A stretch of DNA of 38,554 nucleotides from an uncultured Prevotella sp. (GTDB lineage: Bacteria; Bacteroidota; Bacteroidia; Bacteroidales; Bacteroidaceae), in NCBI GenBank assembly GCA_946403845.1, contig CAMJBL010000020.1:1-38554 (forward strand). The letters are read 5' to 3'. Of the stretch, positions 13,551 through 20,564 are shown piece after piece. The translations under genes and the position numbers were made by a program. The notes beneath the pieces were generated by a model that had not been told where the DNA came from, did not search any database, and was given only the letters and a program-made list of their open reading frames with translations. Every line of letters begins with the position of its first letter. The stretch's first letter is position 1.

Positions 13551-16500
13551 ATGGCAAAGGACTATAGCGAAGACCAACTGATACAGAAGAGTACAGCCGA
13601 CTTCATGGAACAGGAGTTGGGTTGGAAGAGCGTCTATGCTTTCGACCAGGAGATCATAGGGATTAATGGCACGCTTGGGCGCACCAGCTACAATGACGTG
13701 CTATTGACTCGCAAGGTTAATCTATCCCTGAGGCGTTTGAATCCCTGGCTGACAGATGATCAGGTGCGTGAATGTATGGATCGCCTGACAGAATATATGA
13801 GCAGTCAGACGCTGATGCAGATAAACGAGCAGAAGTATCAGTTGATTCGTGATGGCATACCTGTGACTCGCAGAAAGCTGAATGGCGAGACTGAAGAGGT
13901 GCGTGCTAAGGTGATCGACTTTGCATCGCCAGACAAGAACGAGTTTCTGTGCGTACGAGAGTTAAAGGTGCAGGGGTCGCTCTATCGTCGTAGGGCCGAT
14001 ATTGTGGGCTTTGTAAATGGTATTCCTTTGCTCTTCATGGAACTGAAGAACCACGATGTGGAAGTGGTAGATGCCTTTAATAAGAACTATCGTGACTATC
14101 TTGATACGATCCCGCAATTGTTCTACCATAATGCTTTTATCATGTTCAGCAACGGACTGGAGGCGCGTGTGGGTACCATTGAATCGAAATGGGAGTTCTT
14201 CCATGAGTGGAAACGACTGAAGGAGGATGATGCAGGCAGCATAGAATTGCCAACGATGCTGCGAGGTATCTGCACAAAGGAGAACTTCCTTGACCTGCTG
14301 GAGAACTTTATCCTTTATGACCATAGCGGAGGCAGGACGGCAAAGATCATGGCCCGTAACCATCAGTATCTGGGTGTAAACCAAGCCGTAGAGAAATATC
14401 GCAATCGTGAGTTGCTGGATGGAAAGTTGGGTGTGTTCTGGCATACACAGGGTAGCGGTAAGAGTTATTCTATGCTTTTTCTGGCACAAAAAATTCGTCG
14501 CAAGTTTGCAGGCTCGCCCACGTTCCTTGTTTTGACAGACCGCGAGGAGTTGAACAAGCAGATTAGTGACACCTTCGAGAACTGCGGCCTGCTGGGTAAT
14601 GTGAAGGCCAAGAAGTTTATTGCCAGTAGTGGTGAGGATTTGAAGATAAAGTTGAAAGGTAATCCCTCGTTTATCTTCTCATTGATCCAGAAGTTTAATG
14701 ACCCTCAGGCTGCTCCTATCTATCCGGATCACGACATTATCGTGATGAGCGACGAGGCGCATCGAACTCAGAATGGCATCTTTGCAGACAATCTGGTGCA
14801 TCTGTTGCCAACAGCTCATCGTTTCGGTTTTACAGGAACGCCCCTCTTGTCGAATGATTTTATCACAGCACGCACCTTTGGTGGTTATGTGAGTATCTAC
14901 GACTTCAAACGGGCTGTGGAAGACAGGGCTACGGTGCCTCTCTATTATGAGAATCGTGGTGAGAAGCTTCAGGAACTGAAGAATCCTGAAATCAACGAGG
15001 AGATTGCTGCTGCTCTGGAACAAGCTGGCGACCTCGATGCCTCACAGTTAGCCAAATTAGAACAGGAGTTTGCCAAAGAAGTACATCTGCTGACAGCTGA
15101 GAAGCGATTGCGTTTAGTGGCCCAGGACTTTGTTCGACACTACAGCGACCTCTGGACATCTGGCAAAGCCATGTTTGTATGTTATAATAAGGTGACGTGC
15201 GTCAGAATGTATCAGTATGTTCAGGAGTACTGGCAAAAAGAAATCAAACTTCTGGAGCAAGCGATAGAGAAATGCGACTCTGATCAGGAGGTGCAGGAGA
15301 TGCAGCGCAAATTGGTCTGGATGAAGGAGACGGATATGGCTGTCGTTGTATCTCAGGAACAGAATGAGATTCAGACCTTCCAGAAATGGGGGCTCGACAT
15401 CAAACCACATCGTGAACGCATGGAGAAGGAGGAACTTGACAAGCTGTTCAAGGATGATGATTCCAAACTACGCGTTGTCTTTGTCTGCGCCATGTGGCTC
15501 ACGGGATTCGATGTAAAGACGCTGTCCTGTCTCTATATTGATAAGCCTATGAAGGCCCATACACTGATGCAGACCATAGCCCGTGCTAACAGAGTCTCTG
15601 AGGGTAAGACTAATGGCCTTGTGATAGATTATATTGGAATCGTGAAAGCTCTGCGTCAGGCGTTGGCTGACTATACAGCTAACCCTGAAGGCGGTAATGG
15701 TGGAAATGATCCCACGGTGGATAAGAAAGAACTCATCCAACATGTTCTGGATGCCATTGCTGCTGCTGCAGCATATCTGAGTGAACATGGTTTTGAATTG
15801 GAGAGTCTGATTAACGCAGAGCAATTTTTGAAGTTATCAATGCTGAAGGAGGCTGCCAATGCTATGTGTGAAACGGCTGAGATTCGAAAGACTTACTGTA
15901 CCTATGCCACCACACTGCTGAAACTCTGGAAATATCTGGATCGAGAGGATATCACCAAGGAGATGAAGCAACAGAAGGATGCTATTGAGGCTATCTACAA
16001 GGAACTACAAAAGAAAAGGAAACATGCTGATATTACGGAACTTAGCGTAGCTATCAATGCCATCGTAAACGACCATCTGGAAATAGCATCAACAGGTGTG
16101 GCTGAAGAAGAACCTAGTCGTCGATTTGATATCAGTGGTATAAACTTTGATCTGCTCAGACGAGAGTTTGCCAAGAGTCGAGAGAAGAACCTGGTTTTGA
16201 AGGATATTCAGGAGCTGCTTCAGGAGCGTATCGCTAAGATGTTGGCTCAGAACCCATCACGCATCAACTTTTATGAGAAGTACCAGGAGATTATTCACGA
16301 CTATAATCAGGAACAGAACAGAGCCACCATTGAGAAGACCTTTGAAGAGTTGATGAAGCTGTCGAATGCACTGACTGATGAAGAAAAACGCTATGTCCGC
16401 GAAGGTTTCGAGAATGATGAGCAGTTGTCTGTCTTTGATATACTCATGAAAGATGATTTGAGTAAGGCCGATATCAAGAAAATCAAGGAATTATCCAAAG

Positions 16501-16700
16501 AGCTGCTTAGCGTCATTAAGCAACAGCTTGAGGGTATGGATCATCCTTTCGACAAGCCAAACACCAAGGCTACTATCATTATCACCATTCGCAATATCCT
16601 TTGGCGTGACCTCCCAGAGAGTTATAGCGAAGATAATATTACGCAATACCGGGATGCCGTTTACAATTACGTGAGACAGCAATATGGGTATGTTGCATAA
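13551..16700 (+). CDS. hsdR: Type I restriction enzyme motor/nuclease subunit HsdR
   Basis: 1049 residues. The N-terminal nuclease carries the PD-(D/E)xK site as D150 (RRADIVGF) and E164-x-K166 (FMELK). The superfamily 2 translocase has Walker A GSGKS at 301-305, a DEAH box at 401-404 and FTGTP shortly after. A long helical C-terminus binds the methylase. It pumps DNA past the HsdM/HsdS complex and cuts at a distance. It starts 29 bp after hsdS and is followed after 13 bp by the AbiH-like fragment. All key residues are present, so the system looks active. Confidence 0.95.
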   Translation: MAKDYSEDQLIQKSTADFMEQELGWKSVYAFDQEIIGINGTLGRTSYNDVLLTRKVNLSLRRLNPWLTDDQVRECMDRLTEYMSSQTLMQINEQKYQLIRDGIPVTRRKLNGETEEVRAKVIDFASPDKNEFLCVRELKVQGSLYRRRADIVGFVNGIPLLFMELKNHDVEVVDAFNKNYRDYLDTIPQLFYHNAFIMFSNGLEARVGTIESKWEFFHEWKRLKEDDAGSIELPTMLRGICTKENFLDLLENFILYDHSGGRTAKIMARNHQYLGVNQAVEKYRNRELLDGKLGVFWHTQGSGKSYSMLFLAQKIRRKFAGSPTFLVLTDREELNKQISDTFENCGLLGNVKAKKFIASSGEDLKIKLKGNPSFIFSLIQKFNDPQAAPIYPDHDIIVMSDEAHRTQNGIFADNLVHLLPTAHRFGFTGTPLLSNDFITARTFGGYVSIYDFKRAVEDRATVPLYYENRGEKLQELKNPEINEEIAAALEQAGDLDASQLAKLEQEFAKEVHLLTAEKRLRLVAQDFVRHYSDLWTSGKAMFVCYNKVTCVRMYQYVQEYWQKEIKLLEQAIEKCDSDQEVQEMQRKLVWMKETDMAVVVSQEQNEIQTFQKWGLDIKPHRERMEKEELDKLFKDDDSKLRVVFVCAMWLTGFDVKTLSCLYIDKPMKAHTLMQTIARANRVSEGKTNGLVIDYIGIVKALRQALADYTANPEGGNGGNDPTVDKKELIQHVLDAIAAAAAYLSEHGFELESLINAEQFLKLSMLKEAANAMCETAEIRKTYCTYATTLLKLWKYLDREDITKEMKQQKDAIEAIYKELQKKRKHADITELSVAINAIVNDHLEIASTGVAEEEPSRRFDISGINFDLLRREFAKSREKNLVLKDIQELLQERIAKMLAQNPSRINFYEKYQEIIHDYNQEQNRATIEKTFEELMKLSNALTDEEKRYVREGFENDEQLSVFDILMKDDLSKADIKKIKELSKELLSVIKQQLEGMDHPFDKPNTKATIIITIRNILWRDLPESYSEDNITQYRDAVYNYVRQQYGYVA

Positions 16701-16713
16701 TGCATAGGAAAAT

Positions 16714-16923
16714 ATGAATAGACTCGTACTCATAGGCAATGGATTCGATTTGGCTCATGGTCTAAAGACTTATGCAAACCCTAAGGGGAAAGATATGGTA
16801 ATGATGGGAGAGTTATACAGCTATCATTGCATGGACTGTAACGAGATTGTAGATTTATCGTGTGGTCATGGAGAGAAACCTAGGAAAAAATCATTAATCA
16901 TTTGGAAATTACATAAAAAATAG
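16714..16923 (+). pseudogene. AbiH-like phage-defence gene, truncated
   Basis: The 69-codon frame opens with MNRLVLIGNGFDLAHGLKT, the typical start of AbiH-family abortive infection proteins (normally about 250-350 residues, beginning with a nucleotide-binding-like IGNGFDLA.GL.T). After residue 19 the match stops. The rest contains a possible zinc-ribbon-like HCMDC...SCGHG and then ends. The simplest explanation is an internal deletion that joined the first codons to unrelated sequence. It lies 13 bp after hsdR, so the original gene was probably part of the same defence operon. Confidence 0.6.
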
Positions 16924-16929
16924 GTAATT

Positions 16930-17325
16930 ATGAGAAAACTAGTATTTTTATTTGCATTTTTCGCAAATTTGATCCTTATTCTTGCGTGCAGCCAAGAACT
17001 ACAACCTAGTGAAGAAAATCTGATAGGTACTTGGAAACACCCTATTCAAACAGGCTCAATTAGTGTAAACGGTGAAGATACTCCTGTGTACAATAATGAG
17101 ATATTTCAATTCAAGGGAGATGGGACTTTTGTGTTTGGTGAATATGGTGAATCTCCATTATATGAAGCTGAGGGACATTGGAAATTATCAGATGACAAAA
17201 AGAGTCTGGAGTTTTCTTTTGACGATGGACAAACAAGTAGCATTGACATAAGGGAGTTCGATGGTAATTCTTTCGTTACCACCTCAAGGGAAGGCAATGA
17301 CTTCAAATATACGAAAGAAAACTAA
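16930..17325 (+). CDS. Lipoprotein with a lipocalin-like domain
   Basis: 131 residues. The N-terminus has a charged start, a hydrophobic stretch and the lipobox LILAC with Cys at 20, so a secreted lipoprotein. The mature part (ENLIGTWKHP...FQFKGDGTFVF...GHWKLSDDKKSLEFSFDDG) has the GTW/GDGTF/W.l..d pattern of small lipocalin-like beta-barrel proteins of Bacteroidota. Ligand unknown. It starts 6 bp after the AbiH-like fragment, so it may share the R-M transcript or be cargo from the same deletion event. A hairpin terminator follows at 17474. Confidence 0.75.
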   Translation: MRKLVFLFAFFANLILILACSQELQPSEENLIGTWKHPIQTGSISVNGEDTPVYNNEIFQFKGDGTFVFGEYGESPLYEAEGHWKLSDDKKSLEFSFDDGQTSSIDIREFDGNSFVTTSREGNDFKYTKEN

Positions 17326-17364
17326 GGTGTATGGCAGGATATGAGACGAAAAATTGACCCAGCC

Positions 17365-17381
17365 GTCAAGGATTCCTTGAC
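17365..17381. promoter_or_regulatory. 17-bp palindrome
   Basis: GTCAAGGA-T-TCCTTGAC, perfect arms around one central base, in the gap after the lipoprotein gene. No T-run follows, so it suits a protein-binding site better than a terminator. No regulator is assigned. Confidence 0.4.
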
Positions 17382-17473
17382 CATTTGATTGGCATGAAAA
17401 TGACAATGAGAGAGTTACAAAATAGAGCCCGTAAATGATGTAAAAAATGTTCTGCTAAAAACTATTAAAAGCC

Positions 17474-17516
17474 AAAAAATCCTCTGCTTTCATGATTGGG
17501 AAGTGGAGGATTTTTT
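17474..17516 (+). terminator. Hairpin terminator before the replication module
   Basis: AAAAAATCCTC (17474-17484) pairs with GAGGATTTTTT (17506-17516). It probably works in both directions. The promoter of the next unit overlaps its 3' part. Confidence 0.7.
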
Positions 17517-17525
17517 ATATCTTTG
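17496..17525 (+). promoter_or_regulatory. Promoter of the replication module
   Basis: TTG at 17496-17498, 19 bp, then TATCTTTG at 17518-17525, 28 bp before the ATG at 17554. The -33 element lies within the terminator loop. Confidence 0.65.
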
Positions 17526-17553
17526 TAGCCGAAATCCCAAAAGGAAAAAAGTA

Positions 17554-17895
17554 ATGACAGGAATCACTGCAAAGCGCAATTCCGTGTCAGACCCCAAGAC
17601 CGCTGTAAGCTGCGGGCTGACACTCTCGGCTGCTATCCAACACGAAACGAGGTTGGGTGACAACCCCTTGGCGGCGATTCCTGAAACGGTCATCATCGGA
17701 GATCGAGGCCTCCAATCGCAAGCGGCAAACATAGCGCGCACAATGGCCTCAACGGTTTACACATTCTTTATTATTTACCCGAAAAATCTCCGTCAAGATG
17801 ACAATCAAAACCCTTACACCCAAGCCACGTCGCGGCAAGCTGAAGATCACGCAGGAATGTGTGCTCAGGAGGATTGCGAATTATTACGAGCTTAA
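17554..17895 (+). CDS. Unknown protein, 113 aa
   Basis: Frame from ATG 17554 (MTGITAKRNSVSDPKTAVSC...), chosen because it lies 28 bp after the promoter and is preceded by AAAGGAAAAAAG. The protein is mixed, with a hydrophobic patch MASTVYTFFIIYP at about 69-81; the last 30 residues overlap the following gene by 98 bp in another frame and look like poor protein. Either the gene truly overlaps, or its 3' end has been extended by loss of an earlier stop. I recognise no family. Confidence 0.5.
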   Translation: MTGITAKRNSVSDPKTAVSCGLTLSAAIQHETRLGDNPLAAIPETVIIGDRGLQSQAANIARTMASTVYTFFIIYPKNLRQDDNQNPYTQATSRQAEDHAGMCAQEDCELLRA

Positions 17896-18175
17896 GGGCT
17901 TGGACGTGGCGATAGAAAAGTTCGAGCAGATGAATGAACTTTTCTCCACTGAGCCAGGGTGGGATTTGACGGCTAAGGTGGTAACAGACTACCTGATTGA
18001 AAAACGCAAGGAGGGAAATCAGAGACATATGGAAGAAAAACTGAAGGAGCAGCGTGCTGCAGCCTCCAGCGTCCTTGTGCTCAACAAGAACGACCTGACA
18101 GGTATCGGAACCGTGAGCCAGGCAAACCTTGTGACGGGAGATGACCCTGAGATTACATTCGATAAACATAATTAA
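17798..18175 (+). CDS. Unknown protein, 125 aa, with NLVTGD motif
   Basis: MTIKTLTPKPRRGKLKITQEC... An N-terminal basic stretch, a helical middle (RIANYYELKGLDVAIEKFEQ) and a charged, coil-like section (EKRKEGNQRHMEEKLKEQRA) end in a tail QANLVTGDDPEITFDK. The same tail pattern occurs near the start of the next gene (QLNLVTGDGVEIVYNK), so the two are related or contact the same partner. It lies 13 bp before the next gene on the same strand. The function is unknown. Confidence 0.65.
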   Translation: MTIKTLTPKPRRGKLKITQECVLRRIANYYELKGLDVAIEKFEQMNELFSTEPGWDLTAKVVTDYLIEKRKEGNQRHMEEKLKEQRAAASSVLVLNKNDLTGIGTVSQANLVTGDDPEITFDKHN

Positions 18176-18188
18176 AACCAAACGATAT

Positions 18189-18695
18189 ATGACCAAAGAA
18201 AAGAAACAGGCCTTGTATGAGAGTCTGTCCGACATACTGAAAGGCGCACAGATCGGGCAGTTGAATCTTGTGACGGGCGACGGTGTAGAGATCGTATACA
18301 ATAAGTATGGCGAATGCGAAAAACCCAACCCGGATTATTCACCGGCTGCGAGAGACCATATTATGGAATATGTGTCGAGGCTGAAGCCCCTTGTGAGGGC
18401 AGAATACCTTGATGGCTATGAAGATCTTTGGATGAGAATCCTGAATCTTCAGGAGGTGAGGGTTCAGGTATACAACAAAGGCAAGCAACAGGATACGACT
18501 TTTAACCGCAATCTGGTCGCACAGATTATTCACCAGATAGGCAACAGGGTTTATCTTGTAGGCGTGAGCGATCAGCAATATGCCGAATATCTGGAGCCCG
18601 GGAAGGGGAAAAACCACTCGGTAAGACAGAAGCTTGGTGAATCGCCTGACGGGCCCATCAAGAAAGCCATAGAAACATTGTTTGTGAAAGAATAG
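18189..18695 (+). CDS. Unknown protein, 168 aa, with NLVTGD motif
   Basis: Starts MTKEKKQALYESLSDILKGAQ; the start at 18189 follows an A-rich stretch, and an in-frame ATG at 18141 lies inside the previous gene. After the NLVTGD motif (about 25-30) come a helical core and ...FNRNLVAQIIHQIGNRVYL, then DGPIKKAIETLFVKE. There is no signal peptide, membrane segment or known motif. It ends just before two terminator hairpins, so it closes the first transcript of the module. Confidence 0.65.
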   Translation: MTKEKKQALYESLSDILKGAQIGQLNLVTGDGVEIVYNKYGECEKPNPDYSPAARDHIMEYVSRLKPLVRAEYLDGYEDLWMRILNLQEVRVQVYNKGKQQDTTFNRNLVAQIIHQIGNRVYLVGVSDQQYAEYLEPGKGKNHSVRQKLGESPDGPIKKAIETLFVKE

Positions 18696-18697
18696 TG

Positions 18698-18734
18698 AAA
18701 GTTGAGTCTCTTGAAAAAGGGGCTCAACTTTTTT
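18698..18734 (+). terminator. Terminator after the 168-aa gene
   Basis: AAAGTTGAG (18698-18706) pairs with CTCAACTTT (18723-18731), followed by T residues. Confidence 0.75.
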
Positions 18735-18743
18735 GTTATCAGG

Positions 18744-18790
18744 AAGTTACGCTGTGGTGAAAGTTGGGCGTAACTTTCTTTCTTTTTTTC
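18744..18790 (+). terminator. Second, tandem terminator
   Basis: AAGTTACGC (18744-18752) pairs with GCGTAACTT (18768-18776), followed by TCTTTCTTTTTTT. An alternative shorter stem GAAAGTT/AACTTTC (18759-18778) is also possible. Confidence 0.7.
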
Positions 18791-18806
18791 ACCAAATCCT
18801 TTTTCC

Positions 18807-18814
18807 GAACTTTG
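18807..18814 (+). promoter_or_regulatory. Weak -7-like box before the 124-aa gene
   Basis: GAACTTTG, one base off TAnnTTTG, 44 bp before the ATG at 18858. It is placed after two terminators, where a new promoter is needed. Confidence 0.35.
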
Positions 18815-18857
18815 TGCCCAGAAAAATTTCAGTATTAACAATTAAAAAATTTACAAG

Positions 18858-19232
18858 ATGAAAAGAACTAATTTTTCAACGGTACGAAAGAAGGCGAAGG
18901 GGGTGAAGGTGTTTCACCAGAACCTGTTGTCGGAACATCAGGTGGATCCCATCGCAGAAAAAGTGATGGAGGATCTGAACGGCAGAATCTCACCCATACT
19001 CTATGGGGTGCTGATGCGATCGATCCGCGGTTTCGATGAGACCCTGCAGCTGGAGATGGCTGAAAGCCTGGTATGCTTTGCCAAGAGCCATCGGGCCTGG
19101 ACCACGGGCGTGGATTCGGCAGACTTTATTCTGGATGTGTGCTACCTGATGATAGCCGAGGATCACGACATCCTGAAGAAGAGCGAGCGCAGCAGGATGA
19201 GGAACTACATGAATAAGGAGGCGCGCGTATGA
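18858..19232 (+). CDS. Unknown protein, 124 aa, coupled to the sigma factor
   Basis: MKRTNFSTVRKKAKGVKVFH... with a helical central part (EKVMEDLNGRISPILYGVLM...LQLEMAESLVCFAKSHRAW). Its stop overlaps the sigma factor ATG (ATGA at 19229-19232), so the two are probably made together. An anti-sigma or co-regulator role would fit the coupling but no motif shows it. It lacks signal peptide or membrane segments, consistent with a cytoplasmic partner. Confidence 0.65.
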   Translation: MKRTNFSTVRKKAKGVKVFHQNLLSEHQVDPIAEKVMEDLNGRISPILYGVLMRSIRGFDETLQLEMAESLVCFAKSHRAWTTGVDSADFILDVCYLMIAEDHDILKKSERSRMRNYMNKEARV

Positions 19233-19903
19233 AGTACAGATTTATCATTCAGGAGATGAAAGAGTCGGGTAATCCAAATGTGCTGGCCTTTCTGAAGGAT
19301 GCTGAGAAGATCAAGCGATTGACGAAGCGTGAGAGGGATTATTTTCTGCAGAACAGATCTATGCCCGGAGCTGTGAAGAGACTCGTTGAGGAGTTTATTC
19401 CTTATATCATCTATGTGGCCTACAGTAACAGTCATAAGACAAAAACTTTGTCGATTCTGGACCTGATCAACGAGGGAATCCTTGGCGCATACGCTGCTTT
19501 TGAGAGGAACAGGAAAGGGGGCGTGACGCTGACGAAAAGAAAAGTGAATTATTCCATCAAATGGAATATCAAAAGTGCCGTGCTTAAGGATTACTATCAG
19601 GGGTTTGCGGATATTGACATCGAGGATTGTGTTCCGAGTATAGACGATTACCAAGGCGAAGACGAACTGATTGAGGATATCAACAGCCAGTGGCTGAGAT
19701 CAGTTCTGACGGAAATGATAATGGAGGAGATGGGCTCGCGCGACGGCAGTATCATCATCGACTATTATCTGGGGCAAGATGCTGACCTGAAAGAGATTGC
19801 TGATAAATATGGTGTCAGCTGTGAAAGAGTTCGTCAGATAACGCGTAACTTTTCGAAACTCTACAAAAGAGTGGAGAATCTCAAACGCATCAGACAAATG
19901 TAA
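19229..19903 (+). CDS. RNA polymerase sigma-70 family protein
   Basis: 224 residues. A region 2-like segment is present (LVEEFIPYIIYVAYSN, then SILDLINEGILGAYAAFER and VNYSIKWNIKSAVLKDY, about 50-118), and a region 4 helix-turn-helix lies near the C-terminus (LKEIADKYGVSCERVRQITRNF, about 187-208). The regions between are acidic and shorter than in housekeeping sigma factors. It would direct polymerase to module-specific promoters; sigma factors of this kind occur in Bacteroidota phages and conjugative elements. It overlaps the upstream gene by ATGA and is followed by a small gene after 24 bp. Confidence 0.85.
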   Translation: MKYRFIIQEMKESGNPNVLAFLKDAEKIKRLTKRERDYFLQNRSMPGAVKRLVEEFIPYIIYVAYSNSHKTKTLSILDLINEGILGAYAAFERNRKGGVTLTKRKVNYSIKWNIKSAVLKDYYQGFADIDIEDCVPSIDDYQGEDELIEDINSQWLRSVLTEMIMEEMGSRDGSIIIDYYLGQDADLKEIADKYGVSCERVRQITRNFSKLYKRVENLKRIRQM

Positions 19904-19927
19904 ACGAATAACTAAAAAATAAATGAT

Positions 19928-20251
19928 ATGAAAAAATTTGTGTATTTTGTGAATGCTCTCGCAGTCATGGCTAGACTGGAGAATGGTTTAAGTGTGGAAG
20001 GTCGCCTCTTCAAGGACAAGGAATCGGGCGTGCTGACGTTCAGCCCTTACAACCGACTGTCGCGGGAACCGGGGTATGTTCCACCTTCGGTGGTGCTCTA
20101 CGAGACGACAAATGGTTCGCTGCGTCAAACGGCCAAGCGAAACAAGATCGTGGTGAGTGTGAAGCGCAGCCTGGGTAAGTTGCGCGGGGCCACAGAACTT
20201 TTAGCGCAGGCTCGGGAGCTAACAGACTTTTTGAAAGGATTGAAAAATTGA
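19928..20251 (+). CDS. Unknown protein, 107 aa
   Basis: MKKFVYFVNALAVMARLENGLSV..., then SPYNRLSREPGYVPPSVVLYETTNGSLRQ and a basic C-terminal half (KRNKIVVSVKRSLGKLRGATELLAQARELTDFLKG). The first 18 residues are hydrophobic but too short and uncharged at the right place to be a clear signal peptide. I recognise no family. It ends inside an octamer tract (20239-20270), which contains its stop codon. Confidence 0.65.
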   Translation: MKKFVYFVNALAVMARLENGLSVEGRLFKDKESGVLTFSPYNRLSREPGYVPPSVVLYETTNGSLRQTAKRNKIVVSVKRSLGKLRGATELLAQARELTDFLKGLKN

Positions 20252-20270
20252 AGAATTGAAAAATTGAAGT
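20239..20270 (+). repeat. Octamer tract, 4 x 8 bp
   Basis: Four units ATTGAAAA/ATTGAAGA/ATTGAAAA/ATTGAAGT. It spans the stop codon of the 107-aa gene (20249-20251) and ends 3 bp before the next ATG. Confidence 0.9.
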
Positions 20271-20273
20271 AAG

Positions 20274-20561
20274 ATGGAAGCATTAGTAACAATCATAGAG
20301 GTGGGCGCATACTCTGAGCGCCAGTATCAGAAGCAGGACGGAACGTCTGAGTACTTCAAGAGTAGGGGATTCGTTCTGAAGCGGGGTGGGGACTCCTTCT
20401 ATGGAGAGCTCACAGGTGATGCAGCCAGCAAGAATCGCGACACGCAGTATGACCAGCAGGTGCCATACATCGTGAAGGGATTCTGGAAAGTGCGCACATG
20501 GGGCGATAATCATGACCGCCACGAGAATGTCTTTTATATTACAGATCTTCAAACGCTCTAG
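20274..20561 (+). CDS. Unknown small protein, 95 aa, possibly OB-fold-like
   Basis: MEALVTIIEVGAYSERQYQKQDG... then FVLKRGGDSFYGELTGDAA and VPYIVKGFWKVRTWGD...HENVFYITDLQTL. Alternating strand-like segments and its position directly before a primase-helicase gene (3 bp between stop and ATG) would suit a single-stranded-DNA-binding or helicase-accessory protein, but the OB-fold reading is inference. No catalytic motif is visible. Confidence 0.65.
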   Translation: MEALVTIIEVGAYSERQYQKQDGTSEYFKSRGFVLKRGGDSFYGELTGDAASKNRDTQYDQQVPYIVKGFWKVRTWGDNHDRHENVFYITDLQTL

Positions 20562-20564
20562 CCG

